NCBI RefSeq assembly: GCF_004745825.1
Contig: NZ_SRLA01000001.1
Span: forward strand, 1,178,001 to 1,242,000
From: Hymenobacter fodinae
GTDB taxonomy: Bacteria; Bacteroidota; Bacteroidia; Cytophagales; Hymenobacteraceae
Direction: 5' to 3'
DNA: 64,000 bases
Part shown: positions 17,208 through 26,275 of the stretch, piece by piece
Numbering within the stretch: position 1 is the first letter of the stretch
Layout: each line of letters begins with the position of its first letter
The notes under the pieces: model-generated
Seen by the model: only the letters and a program-made list of their open reading frames with translations
What the model was told of the DNA's origin: nothing
The model's database searches: none
Translations under genes and position numbers: made by a program

Positions 17208-18569
17208 CTACACGCTCTGTACGCGCTTGAAGGCGCTCAGGAATTTTGTGATAATAGCTTTGCTCTCTACCAAGCCAACTTTGGCCATTTCCGTCAGCGA
17301 CAAGGAGAGGTCTTTGCGCAGCAGCAAGTATCCAAACAAGAAACCCGATAGTACCGTGGGGAAGCTGGCAATGGCCACCCCATAAATTCCCTTGAACAGG
17401 TAAATCCCCGCAAAGTCGCCGGCTACGTTAATGGCCAGCATCATGAACACCTTAATCAGGTTGAGGCGCGGCTTATTGATTACCTCGAGGGTGATACCAG
17501 TAAACCGGTCGATGGGGAAGAGGATGGCCATGGCCATAAATATGCGTAGCAGGTTAGCCGCCTCCGTGCCGATGTATTTGCTGCCGCCTAAGATGTAGAT
17601 TGGAATTTCGGCCAGCAGAATGGTGCCCCCCACAATTGGGAGCAAAACCCACGTAACAATGCCTACATTCTTGGTGAGAATACTTCTCAACTCAGCTTTA
17701 TCGTTCTTGTTGTAGGCCACCGAGAGCATGGGCATGGCAGTGGCAATGGAACTGCCCACCAGCAGCTCAATAATAATCATGAAGCGCTGCGCCAAGTTAT
17801 ATACCGCCAGTGCGGCCGGGCCCAGCATAAAGTTGATAATGAACGTATCGGAGTTGCGAAACAAAGTGGCGCCAATTTGGCTGCCCACGCTGTATTTACC
17901 GAAGTTAGCCAGCTCCCGTATGCACTCCGTGCTGCGGTGCTGGATGTCGCCGAGCCGAGTGTAGCCCGCCACCAGCGTTACCAGGCTAGTGAAAGAAGCG
18001 GCAAACAGGTTGGTGTAAACAACATTGGTAACCGTCACTTTTTGCAGCCACAGAAGCCCAAACAGGCCTATTACCGACAAGCCCAACTGCATAGAGCGCA
18101 GGTACAAGAGCTTATCGAAGCGCTGCTCTGCCTGAAGCACACACATGCCCACGAAGGAGGGCAGCATGCACACCAGCGTCAGGCCCGACCATTTGATGAA
18201 CAGGTTCAGGCCTTCGTTGGCCAGGGGGTAGCTCAGCAGGTATGCCCCAATATTGAGCAGGCCAAACAGCACCGTAATGGCAATGCTGATAACCCAGGTT
18301 GAGCCCATTACCTCGGCGGCGCGCTTAGCAGCGGCGCCACAATACCACCGCATGAAGGCAGTGGTCACGAACCCGGCCCGCAAGGAGTCGGCTAGGCCTA
18401 GCACCGAGTTGAAGAACACGTACGCGCCAAGCTCCTCTACTTTCATATAGCGGAAGAGCAAGCCAAAGTACACGATGTTGATTGCCTGTACAGTCATATT
18501 GCCCGTAAGCGACATCAAGTGTTTGTTGCTCAAGAACGAGGCAATTTTACTGGTCAAGCTATTTCCCAT
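17208..18569 (-). CDS. polysaccharide flippase (Wzx-like, MATE/MOP superfamily)
   Basis: 453 residues with about twelve to fourteen hydrophobic segments. The pattern is that of O-antigen/exopolysaccharide transporters: an N-terminal NMTVQAINIVYFGLLFRY stretch and a central GPAALAVYNLAQRF. It should move undecaprenyl-linked repeat units across the inner membrane. It is the last gene of the minus-strand exopolysaccharide cluster and ends at the hairpin shared with the convergent glycosidase. The start at 18569 is a clear ATG. Confidence 0.85.
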   Translation of the reverse strand: MGNSLTSKIASFLSNKHLMSLTGNMTVQAINIVYFGLLFRYMKVEELGAYVFFNSVLGLADSLRAGFVTTAFMRWYCGAAAKRAAEVMGSTWVISIAITVLFGLLNIGAYLLSYPLANEGLNLFIKWSGLTLVCMLPSFVGMCVLQAEQRFDKLLYLRSMQLGLSVIGLFGLLWLQKVTVTNVVYTNLFAASFTSLVTLVAGYTRLGDIQHRSTECIRELANFGKYSVGSQIGATLFRNSDTFIINFMLGPAALAVYNLAQRFMIIIELLVGSSIATAMPMLSVAYNKNDKAELRSILTKNVGIVTWVLLPIVGGTILLAEIPIYILGGSKYIGTEAANLLRIFMAMAILFPIDRFTGITLEVINKPRLNLIKVFMMLAINVAGDFAGIYLFKGIYGVAIASFPTVLSGFLFGYLLLRKDLSLSLTEMAKVGLVESKAIITKFLSAFKRVQSV

Positions 18570-18691
18570 TGCAATGCTGAAGTGCCATCCCCTGGCCTAG
18601 AAATGCCAAGGTGGTAAAAGAGAGAAGGTCGGGTTAGGAACGAGGGCCTTACGCCGGAGAGCCGGCGTAGAGTAAAGGGCGGTAGCGCAGA

Positions 18692-19477
18692 TCAGGCACT
18701 TTTAACTCGAGCCCCGAGGTGTAGGTCGTAGTTGTATTTCACTTGCCGGAACACCGTGCGGATCATCGCAATCAGCAGGTTGTCGCTGTTGCGCCAGTTG
18801 CTACGCGTAACGGTGCTGGGCTCTTCCGCCGAGTTTTCCTGGGTGAAAAGATCATTGAACTTGTCATAAAACAGGCCTTTGCCTTGGTTCTGGATAAATG
18901 ACAAGCACATCAGATATTCCGTCCGGTCACTTTTGATGCCCTCTTTGTAGCGGCCAAACTTCTCCATAAAAGAGCTGCGCCGCAGGTGCGGATGGTCGCT
19001 GTAGTGGTAAATCTTAGTAGTGTTCAGGTACCACGGCTTGTAGAGCATTTCTGAAAAACCTTGGCCGTAGGGCTTCAGATATGGGTACGCATAGTAGGCG
19101 TAAAACCGAACAATGTCGATGTCCTCGGCCTTCTGCATGATGGCGTAGGCGTCCTGGAAATGCGGCGTAAATTCACGGGAGGGCACAAAGTCTTCCTGCA
19201 CATACAGCGTGTAAGGAGTTGTAACCGCATCCTGGCCCTTATTGAGGTTGTTGCCGAGGCCCTTGTTCACGGGAGTGGTTATCAGCCGGAACTGGTACTG
19301 CTGCTGCAAGTCCTGCAAAGCCTGTTGGTGCACTGGCTTGCTGCCATCGTCTGAAACCACAATGTCTCCGAAAGAAACTCCCAGATCGGCAAAATTGCGT
19401 AGCAGCCGCTCAATAGATTTGCTGCGGTTGTAGTGCGTAATCAGGAGTGTGACCTCAGGGAAACTAGCCGTTGTCAT
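18692..19477 (-). CDS. glycosyltransferase family 2
   Basis: 261 residues from the ATG at 19477; the longer frame to 19618 has a proline-rich leader that looks non-coding. The GT-A fold starts with PEVTLLITHYNRS, then VVSDDGSKP and a DxD-like region (LYVQEDFVPS). There is no membrane segment, so it is a cytosolic enzyme adding a sugar to the lipid-linked repeat unit. Donor and acceptor are unknown. The next gene starts 52 nt upstream. Confidence 0.82.
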   Translation of the reverse strand: MTTASFPEVTLLITHYNRSKSIERLLRNFADLGVSFGDIVVSDDGSKPVHQQALQDLQQQYQFRLITTPVNKGLGNNLNKGQDAVTTPYTLYVQEDFVPSREFTPHFQDAYAIMQKAEDIDIVRFYAYYAYPYLKPYGQGFSEMLYKPWYLNTTKIYHYSDHPHLRRSSFMEKFGRYKEGIKSDRTEYLMCLSFIQNQGKGLFYDKFNDLFTQENSAEEPSTVTRSNWRNSDNLLIAMIRTVFRQVKYNYDLHLGARVKSA

Positions 19478-19529
19478 CGGTTCAGGTGCGTAATAGAAGG
19501 AGGTATCTAAAAGGGCTAGGCGCAGTGGC

Positions 19530-20711
19530 CTAGATAGTAGTGGTAGGAACGGCCACGGCCCGCTGGGCTTTATCCCAAGCGGCGGGCTGGGAGTTGCGCA
19601 TGAAGCGTCCAAAACCACGGAAGGCTGCCACGTTCATCATAGTGAAATACAGCGGCACCAAGGCTGCGCCGGCTTTTCGACCGCGGGTGGCCATTAACCA
19701 GCCTAGGCCACTAGCCACGTAAAACAGCACTTGCAACGCCAACAGCACCGTATAGATGCCATGCTCGGTGTAGGCCAGGTAGGCATTGAGGGGGAGCAGC
19801 AGCGCCAGCAGAACTGGGGTGAGGCTCCAGCGCAGTACCCGGTGCGAGACGTACAAGAACGTTACCAGCGGTTGGCGCAGGGGGTTGAGCAGGAAGGTGA
19901 GGCGCGACATGGCCTGCCAGCCACCTGCGCAAATGCGCACTTTGCGGCGCATTTCTTCCTTCAGTGAGGCAGAAGGCGGCTCCATGGCATAAGCTTTCGG
20001 CTCGTATACCACCTTGTAGCCCGCCCCCACAATGCGCATCGACTGGATGAAGTCGTCGAGGATAACGTCTTTTTCTAACGGATCAAATAGCTCCGTCCGG
20101 AAGGATACCAGCTCGCCGGCGGCTCCCATTAGGCTGTATATATCCGAGTCGCAGCGCTTCAGCATCGACTCATATTTCCAGTAGAGACCTTCCCCGGAAC
20201 CCGAGGCGGTACCGTCGTTGAGCACGTGCTTCTCGCCGGAAACCGCTCCCACGCGTGGGTCTTGGTAGTGCGTAACCATGGCCCGCACTGCCTCAGGGTT
20301 TAGCAGCGTGTTACAGTCCGTGAAAATGACGTAGGGCGTGGTAATGTGCTGAATGGCCCGGTTTTCAGCCAACGACTTGCCGCCCCGTTCCGGAATGTGC
20401 AGGTGCTGCACCTCAGGGTAAGCGGCCAGCACCTCACCCGAGTTGTCCGTGGAGCCGTCGGTGATGAACATTAGCCGCAGCTTATCAGTGGGGTAGTCGA
20501 GCTCTTGGCAGTTACGCACTTTAGCCGCCAGAATATCGGCTTCGTTATAGGCCGGTACCACCAAAGTCACCTCGGGCTCAAATGTGACTGAGAGGGGCTT
20601 TTGCTTCGTGCTTTTTCGCACAAGGTAGGCCCACACTGCTACCAGTAGGCCGTATCCTACATAGGTATAGAAAACAACGGCCAGAAATAACCAAAAACAA
20701 ACTACAAGCAT
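19530..20711 (-). CDS. membrane glycosyltransferase family 2 (IcaA/HAS-like)
   Basis: 393 residues. An N-terminal membrane helix (VVCFWLFLAVVFYTYVGYG) precedes the GT2 domain: PAYNEAD, FITDGSTDNSGE, FTDCNTLL and the acceptor-side motif DDF. Three C-terminal hydrophobic segments follow. The RKVRICAGGWQ stretch stands where processive enzymes carry (Q/R)xxRW, so it may be processive or simply membrane-bound. It acts at the cytoplasmic face of the inner membrane within the exopolysaccharide cluster. Confidence 0.83.
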   Translation of the reverse strand: MLVVCFWLFLAVVFYTYVGYGLLVAVWAYLVRKSTKQKPLSVTFEPEVTLVVPAYNEADILAAKVRNCQELDYPTDKLRLMFITDGSTDNSGEVLAAYPEVQHLHIPERGGKSLAENRAIQHITTPYVIFTDCNTLLNPEAVRAMVTHYQDPRVGAVSGEKHVLNDGTASGSGEGLYWKYESMLKRCDSDIYSLMGAAGELVSFRTELFDPLEKDVILDDFIQSMRIVGAGYKVVYEPKAYAMEPPSASLKEEMRRKVRICAGGWQAMSRLTFLLNPLRQPLVTFLYVSHRVLRWSLTPVLLALLLPLNAYLAYTEHGIYTVLLALQVLFYVASGLGWLMATRGRKAGAALVPLYFTMMNVAAFRGFGRFMRNSQPAAWDKAQRAVAVPTTTI

Positions 20712-20793
20712 GAGCAGAAACCGATGAAATGCACTACCACGCCACGCACAGCGTACCAGAAATACTGCGGTGGTGTATTACGTATGTTGAAAA

Positions 20794-21681
20794 CTAGTCC
20801 TGGACTTTTATGGCGGGGCCAGTAATATATTCTGCCATATATTTCGTGTGTAGTTTAAGTCTATTCAGGAAGGCCTGAACAATACTGCCGTCTTGCATCA
20901 GCTTGCGAGTAGAAGTAAATACAATAGCTCTGGGGTCAGTTACCTGCTTTAAATTCCCGCGGGTTTTCAACCGAATTGCCATTCGGCCGTCTTCTGATTC
21001 TTCTACGTTTTCGGCGTTATTAAATGTGCGGGCTGTGTGCACCTTAAAGCCACCGGTTTCCCGGCCTATTTCCGTAACCAGGCCCATATTAAAGCCAAGC
21101 ACATTCATGAATTCGCGGTGCCGTTTTTTAATACCGGTCAGCACGTTGCCAATCATTTCGTACACCCACAGCCCTTTACGGTCTGTTCCATCCTCCGGCA
21201 GAAATGCGTAACGGCCATATACCCCCGTAATGCTGGCCGATTTAATCATGGGCGCCGTCATGAGTTCAATCCAGTGTGGCGGATAAAACGTGTCTGCATC
21301 GGCGCACAACAAATATTTGCCCTTCGCCTTGTATAGGCCAGTTTGCCGAGCATACGTAATGCCCTGCATCGGTTCGAAATAACTCGTTACTCCGAGCGTG
21401 TCTAATACCTGCTGCGTTGAGTCAGTGGAATTATTATTGATTACCACAATTTCTACTTTCAGCGTGGTGGTATTAGAGGCCAGCGTAGAAAGAGTACGAT
21501 AAATATTATTTTCCTCGTTCCAGGCCGGAATTACCACCGATACGTCAGGGGAAACGTGCTTAAACTTGCTTAAGCGCGTCCGAAGCTCCTCTACTTCAGC
21601 CGGGGTGAGGTCGGCAAAATTCTTATGTAAGAATAAATGCTTTTGAATCCAGTTCGGTACGGAAAGCGGGGGCATTTTCAT
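20794..21681 (-). CDS. glycosyltransferase family 2
   Basis: 295 residues. GT-A motifs are SVVIPAWNEENNI, VVINNNSTDST and the metal-binding CADADTFYPP. No strong membrane segment is seen. The nucleotide sequence is visibly richer in A and T than most of the cluster, as is the next gene upstream (21706-22743), which suggests these two arrived separately from the rest. It is a cytosolic sugar-adding step with unknown specificity. Confidence 0.82.
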   Translation of the reverse strand: MKMPPLSVPNWIQKHLFLHKNFADLTPAEVEELRTRLSKFKHVSPDVSVVIPAWNEENNIYRTLSTLASNTTTLKVEIVVINNNSTDSTQQVLDTLGVTSYFEPMQGITYARQTGLYKAKGKYLLCADADTFYPPHWIELMTAPMIKSASITGVYGRYAFLPEDGTDRKGLWVYEMIGNVLTGIKKRHREFMNVLGFNMGLVTEIGRETGGFKVHTARTFNNAENVEESEDGRMAIRLKTRGNLKQVTDPRAIVFTSTRKLMQDGSIVQAFLNRLKLHTKYMAEYITGPAIKVQD

Positions 21682-21705
21682 GATTATTCGTATTAAACTG
21701 GGTCT

Positions 21706-22743
21706 TTAGGCTAAGTCGGCGTTGAGTGTGTGAACCGGAGAAGGGCTACCTACGAATATGTTTTCCAGCCATTTGTCAAGCGAGTAGTCTACGCGGCTAG
21801 GCTCCAGCTCCTTCTCCAAAAAAGAAGCGGGCAGCTTGATATCATTTAAATCAATGATGGCTATTTGCTCCGGATTGTAGCCGGGCTCTTTCGTAACCCA
21901 GGCATTTGTAGTTAATACCTTTTTGCCGGTGCCAATGGCATCAATTACGCGCATAGCCATGCCGGTTTGTTTGGCGTTGCTCACGTCAACAATGGCTTTC
22001 GATTTATTGAAAAGCGCCAGGTATTCTTTGCGGCTCATGGGGGCAAAGCTTATCAGACTTTTATCCAGCTTTGTGCCCTTTAGTCGCTCAATCAAATAAT
22101 ACCGGTACGACATGTAGAAATGGCTATGCAATGTGTAGCCATGCCGGTCGGCAAACTCTTTGAATTTAATTAGCCCCGCGTAGCGCTCCGGGAGGTAAGA
22201 GCCGAAATAGAAGAAATCAATTTCCTTGCGCTCATTCTGGGTATTATGCGCCAGCTTTTTTACTTCGTCGATGTAAAAGGTTGGGCTATACTGAATCCAG
22301 GGGTTTTGCTCTACGTCTTTGTAATCAAACGACAGTACTTTGTCGAATTCACCGGTGATGTTGTAGTCGGCTTCCAGCTCCAGAAAAGGACTATTAACGT
22401 TGGCATCCCACTGGTACATAATAGTGGTAATGCCCGGGTTCATGGCCTTTACTGCGCGCACAAACGAAAGCGGCATGCGTAGGCCTCTGATCACTAGAAA
22501 GTAATCAAATTCTTTATTCGCAATTTTCTTGAGAATAGATGTGTAGTGCTTCTGCTGATATTCGTCGAGCCAAAAAGGAAACAACCGATTTACAATGCCA
22601 TATTTAATGGAGGTGTCTCGCTCGGCAAAAAAGGTTACCTCTGCGCCGTACTGCTCAATCTTCTTAATTATCTCTAAATGATACTCGTAGAAAGCTACAC
22701 CAATAAATAAGACCTTTTTGTTTTTGAAAACATCCTTTAGCAT
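21706..22743 (-). CDS. probable glycosyltransferase (GT-B, CgeB/LPS-biosynthesis-like)
   Basis: 345 residues. The N-terminus KKVLFIGVAFYEYHLEII and the middle FFYFGSYLPERYAGLIKF resemble Bacteroidetes lipopolysaccharide-biosynthesis proteins of the CgeB-like group. The C-terminal part TGMAMRVIDAIGTGKKVLTTN fits the nucleotide-sugar-binding half of a GT-B enzyme. There is no signal or membrane segment. The sequence is AT-richer than its neighbours. Position inside the cluster supports a glycosyltransferase role; the exact family is uncertain. Confidence 0.65.
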   Translation of the reverse strand: MLKDVFKNKKVLFIGVAFYEYHLEIIKKIEQYGAEVTFFAERDTSIKYGIVNRLFPFWLDEYQQKHYTSILKKIANKEFDYFLVIRGLRMPLSFVRAVKAMNPGITTIMYQWDANVNSPFLELEADYNITGEFDKVLSFDYKDVEQNPWIQYSPTFYIDEVKKLAHNTQNERKEIDFFYFGSYLPERYAGLIKFKEFADRHGYTLHSHFYMSYRYYLIERLKGTKLDKSLISFAPMSRKEYLALFNKSKAIVDVSNAKQTGMAMRVIDAIGTGKKVLTTNAWVTKEPGYNPEQIAIIDLNDIKLPASFLEKELEPSRVDYSLDKWLENIFVGSPSPVHTLNADLA

Positions 22744-22841
22744 GGGTGCTCTGCGTTTAAGTGGTGTTAGTGGCCTAGAGTGCAGTTGCGAAAACTGAGC
22801 AGAGTAAACCTACTGTGGTGGCTATGCGAGCCAGTGTTCTA

Positions 22842-24041
22842 CTAAGACGCGGCTTGCAACGAGGGCGTCAGGGCATCGTAAATTTTAGACACTACGGCCT
22901 CCCAGGTGTGGCTCTGCGCGCACCTAATGCGTGCGTTTACCGCTGCCTCGTTGTGGTCGTTCAGGGCCTGCTCTAGCTGCTGTACCCATTCGGCGTGGGT
23001 GCTAGCTACCAGCACGTGGGGCAGGAACATCTCCATGGCCTGAGTTTCGGTGGCTACAACGGGTTTTCCCATGGCCAGATACTCATCTATTTTGAGGGGG
23101 TAGTTACCAATGGTGATTTCGTTGACGATCTGCGGGTTGATGCACACATCGAAATGCGCCACGTAGGCAGGTAGCTGGTCGGGGGTTTTGGTGCCCAGGA
23201 AATGGACGTTGGGAAGCTCATGCAACTGACTCTTTGTGAATGCCTCGTCCTCCGGGCCCACCAGCACCAACTGCCACTCGGGGCGCTGGCGCGCAATGTA
23301 GATCAGCAAGTCAATGTCGAGGCGCAACTCCGTCAGGTAACCTGTATACCCAATGATAGGCCTAGCTATTGGGGCCATGTCCGGCGGAGTGCTGAAGTGG
23401 CCATCTGCCTGGTACAACGAGAGCACGCAGCCCTGGCCTACATCGTGGCTGTGGGAGTTGTACTTGCGGGCGTAATCGCGCAGCCAGCCCGAGTTGGCCG
23501 TTATCACGTCGGCTCGCTTGATGAGTTCTGCTTCAATCCAGGGGCCGTGCCGCTTAAAGTACGGCTGGGGCAGTACGTAGTCGCGGATGTTGTAAATGTA
23601 TTGCTGGGTTTTCAGCAGGTGCGGTAGGTCCAGCGCCGAATAAATCAGGCCGTCCTGAAAGAAGTAAAAGGTGTCGAAGCCGAGTAGTTTGGCCGCCTTC
23701 TGAATACTGCGCGCCAGCAGCCGGCTGTTAATCTGGTTGGCTGCTTTGAATAGAGATTTGGAAGTCAGCCAGTTCGCCGACAGAAAAATGACTCCCGTGT
23801 TGTAGACCCAAATGTTGGGCTCTACCTGCTCCATGCCTTCTGTTTGGCCCAGTACTACCCGCAGCCGCTTTTTCACTTCCGGCTGCTGGTACGAGCGCAG
23901 CAGCGTGTTAATGTCAAGCGGCAGGTTCACGTAGAGCACCCGATTTGTTTTGCTGAACTCCTTGGCTAGGTTACGCGAGTTTATGCCAATGGTAGTGTCC
24001 CAGGATTGTTGGGAAACGATAATTATGTTCTGGTTATTCAT
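22842..24041 (-). CDS. glycosyltransferase family 4/1 (GT-B)
   Basis: 399 residues from the ATG at 24041; the frame opens three codons earlier at a GTG. The N-terminal domain starts NIIIVSQQSWDTTIG. The C-terminal domain has IGYTGYLTELRLD, WQLVLVGPEDEAF, NVHFLGTKTPDQLPAY and the donor-site stretch PLKIDEYLAMGKPVVAT, all usual in retaining GT-B enzymes. It is cytosolic and adds one sugar of the repeat unit. A 120-nt gap separates it from the gene upstream. Confidence 0.85.
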   Translation of the reverse strand: MNNQNIIIVSQQSWDTTIGINSRNLAKEFSKTNRVLYVNLPLDINTLLRSYQQPEVKKRLRVVLGQTEGMEQVEPNIWVYNTGVIFLSANWLTSKSLFKAANQINSRLLARSIQKAAKLLGFDTFYFFQDGLIYSALDLPHLLKTQQYIYNIRDYVLPQPYFKRHGPWIEAELIKRADVITANSGWLRDYARKYNSHSHDVGQGCVLSLYQADGHFSTPPDMAPIARPIIGYTGYLTELRLDIDLLIYIARQRPEWQLVLVGPEDEAFTKSQLHELPNVHFLGTKTPDQLPAYVAHFDVCINPQIVNEITIGNYPLKIDEYLAMGKPVVATETQAMEMFLPHVLVASTHAEWVQQLEQALNDHNEAAVNARIRCAQSHTWEAVVSKIYDALTPSLQAAS

Positions 24042-24161
24042 GGAACACACGTGAGTTGGCAGCTACCGGTTAGAAAAAACCTTCAGGCCTTTTCTGAGGC
24101 CAACAACAAAGCAGATCAGCGTTGGTAAGGCAATCAATTCCCAAGGCATATGAAGCGGAGT

Positions 24162-25370
24162 TTAGGGCTGAGCAGCCTCGGCGCCGGTTGTAGCGTGCGG
24201 AGTAGGTAAAAAGGAGGCTTTGGCTTTTTTGGTTTGCAATAGGGCTATTACCATGGCACCCAACGCAATAGGCAAGTGCCAAATAGCTTGCCCTACTTGG
24301 CGGTTGTACATACGGCCCGGTAGCGAAATGAGTAGTGACGCTCCAGTGCCGAGCAGCAAGCCAGCCCAAAACAGCGGCGAAGGACCCACTGGCCAACCTG
24401 GCAGCGAAAGCAGCAGCAACAGGCCTAGCACCCCCAGCAGCAGAATGCGCGGTACCAGCAAGGTTTGCAGCACTTTGTCAAAGAACTCGCCGTTGCCGCG
24501 CCACAATTGCACGGGGCCCTCCCAGAAGTATTTTTTCAGAAACTCCAACTGCGCCGCAATCCAGCGGGTGCGTTGGGTGGTGAAAGCTTTTGAGTTGGGA
24601 ATTTTCTCATCGAACACGTAGGAGTTGGAGAGGTAGCCGATCTTAACCCCATCTTTCACGATGCGGAAGTCCATCTCCTTGTCTTCGCCCGGCGTATCGC
24701 CAATGTCCTGAAGCAGCTGCTTGAAGTAGCCATACTCGAAGGCCATGCCCGAGCCAATCAGCGCCGCCGACATGCCCAGGCTAGCGTGACCCTGGCGGAA
24801 GATGTGGTTATTAATTTCCTCGTTGCAGGCATCCAGCACGGCAAAGGGCGAATCAACATTTTTGGCGGTGCGGTGTCCCTGCACTACCCGGTAGCCAGCG
24901 GCAAAGGCCCGGTTTACTTCCGTCAGGAAGCCGGTATCCATTACGTTGTCTACATCTAATACCACGGCCACGTCGTAGCTCTCGGCAGGCAGCGTTTGTA
25001 GAGCTACCAGCAGGGCTTTGCCTTTTGTGCTTTTCTCAAAGGCTACCTCAATCACGCCAATATCCTGGCTGCGCAGTTTGGCTACGGTAGCGGGCTGTAG
25101 GCCATCGGCAATAACGTACACCTGCATCTGGCCCGGATAAGCGTGGCGCTTGGCGGCTGGGGCCGTTTCCAGAATCACGGCGTCGGCGTGGTAGGCCGGA
25201 ATAAGTACGCACATGCGCTGGAGGGGGGCCGAGGCTGTTGCGTTGGGAGCAATGGGTGCTTGTTTCCAGTGTCCTGCCAAAGCAAAAAACAGCAGGTACA
25301 GCACATTGAAGAGCAGGAAGAGGCCTACCGCATACAAAAGCAAAGAAATCAGGGGTAGGAATAAGCTCAT
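24162..25370 (-). CDS. membrane glycosyltransferase family 2
   Basis: 402 residues from the ATG at 25370. An N-terminal double membrane segment (LFLPLISLLLYAVGLFLLF) precedes the GT2 domain with IPAYHAD, LDVDNVMD and the QRTRW signature (QxxRW) of processive-type enzymes. Two or three C-terminal membrane segments follow. The start codon overlaps the stop of the upstream gene (ATGA), so the two are translationally coupled. It may polymerise or extend the glycan at the inner membrane. Confidence 0.84.
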   Translation of the reverse strand: MSLFLPLISLLLYAVGLFLLFNVLYLLFFALAGHWKQAPIAPNATASAPLQRMCVLIPAYHADAVILETAPAAKRHAYPGQMQVYVIADGLQPATVAKLRSQDIGVIEVAFEKSTKGKALLVALQTLPAESYDVAVVLDVDNVMDTGFLTEVNRAFAAGYRVVQGHRTAKNVDSPFAVLDACNEEINNHIFRQGHASLGMSAALIGSGMAFEYGYFKQLLQDIGDTPGEDKEMDFRIVKDGVKIGYLSNSYVFDEKIPNSKAFTTQRTRWIAAQLEFLKKYFWEGPVQLWRGNGEFFDKVLQTLLVPRILLLGVLGLLLLLSLPGWPVGPSPLFWAGLLLGTGASLLISLPGRMYNRQVGQAIWHLPIALGAMVIALLQTKKAKASFLPTPHATTGAEAAQP

Positions 25371-26275
25371 CGTAAATAATGATTTTGATGTACGTTGTGG
25401 GGGTGCAGATGCCACTTAAGGCCTCGCCACAATGCACTTAAATACTTTTGCTCTAGCCGCAGGGCATGTACGGCTACTTGCTTGGGTACAGCTACGAACA
25501 AGAAAAACAGCATGCCACTCCAGAACCGCATGCCCGTTGAGTTGCGCCGAATAAATAGCAGCCGGTTGCGGTACATGTAATACGTGCGCATCACGGAGCC
25601 CTGGCCTACAGAAACCGACTCCTTATGATAAACTGTGGAGTCGCCCACGTAGTGGCACTCATAGCCACCCCGTTTGATCATCTCGCACCAGTCTAGTTCT
25701 TCGTAGTATAAGAAGTAGAGTTCGGGCATCAGGCCCACTTCCTTGATCAGGCGCATGGGCACCATCATGGCTGCGCCGTGAGCTAGGGCCGTAGGCGAAG
25801 AAGCGTTGTGCTGGCCCTGATCCTTTTCCAGGTGGCCGTAGGTAACGCTACGCCCGGTCCAGGGATTAATGCCCCCGCAGCCCGCGTACTGAATCAGGTT
25901 GTCGGTGCCGAAGAAAATAAGCTTGGGCGAGGCAATACCAGCCTTGGGGTTAGTTTCGAACAGCTCCACCAGCGGCTCCAGGAAGCCTGGCTCTACTTCG
26001 GTGTCGTTGTTGAGAAAGAGCAAGTATTTGCCCTTAGCTGCTGCAATACCCAAGTTGTTGCCGCCCGCAAAGCCCAGGTTCTCGGCAGAGCGGATGACCT
26101 GCACGTCGGGAAACTGGGCCTGAATAGGCGCCACCTCTTCCTCGGGCGAGGCATTGTCAACCACAATAACCTCCACGTTGGGGTAAGTAACCCGCTGCAC
26201 CGACGCGAGCATCTCGCAGGTAACGCGGGCCTGTTTGTAGTTGACCGATATAATGGAGACGAGTGGCCTAGACAT
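25367..26275 (-). CDS. glycosyltransferase family 2 (rhamnosyltransferase-like)
   Basis: 302 residues. Motifs are SIISVNYKQARVT, VIVVDNASPEEE, ENLGFAGGNNLGI and the DxD-type LLFLNNDTEVEPGF, a pattern common in rhamnosyl- and related transferases. A C-terminal amphipathic or hydrophobic stretch (FWSGMLFFLFVAVP) may attach it to the membrane. It overlaps both neighbours (8 nt upstream, 4 nt downstream), so it is co-translated with them. Confidence 0.86.
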   Translation of the reverse strand: MSRPLVSIISVNYKQARVTCEMLASVQRVTYPNVEVIVVDNASPEEEVAPIQAQFPDVQVIRSAENLGFAGGNNLGIAAAKGKYLLFLNNDTEVEPGFLEPLVELFETNPKAGIASPKLIFFGTDNLIQYAGCGGINPWTGRSVTYGHLEKDQGQHNASSPTALAHGAAMMVPMRLIKEVGLMPELYFLYYEELDWCEMIKRGGYECHYVGDSTVYHKESVSVGQGSVMRTYYMYRNRLLFIRRNSTGMRFWSGMLFFLFVAVPKQVAVHALRLEQKYLSALWRGLKWHLHPHNVHQNHYLR

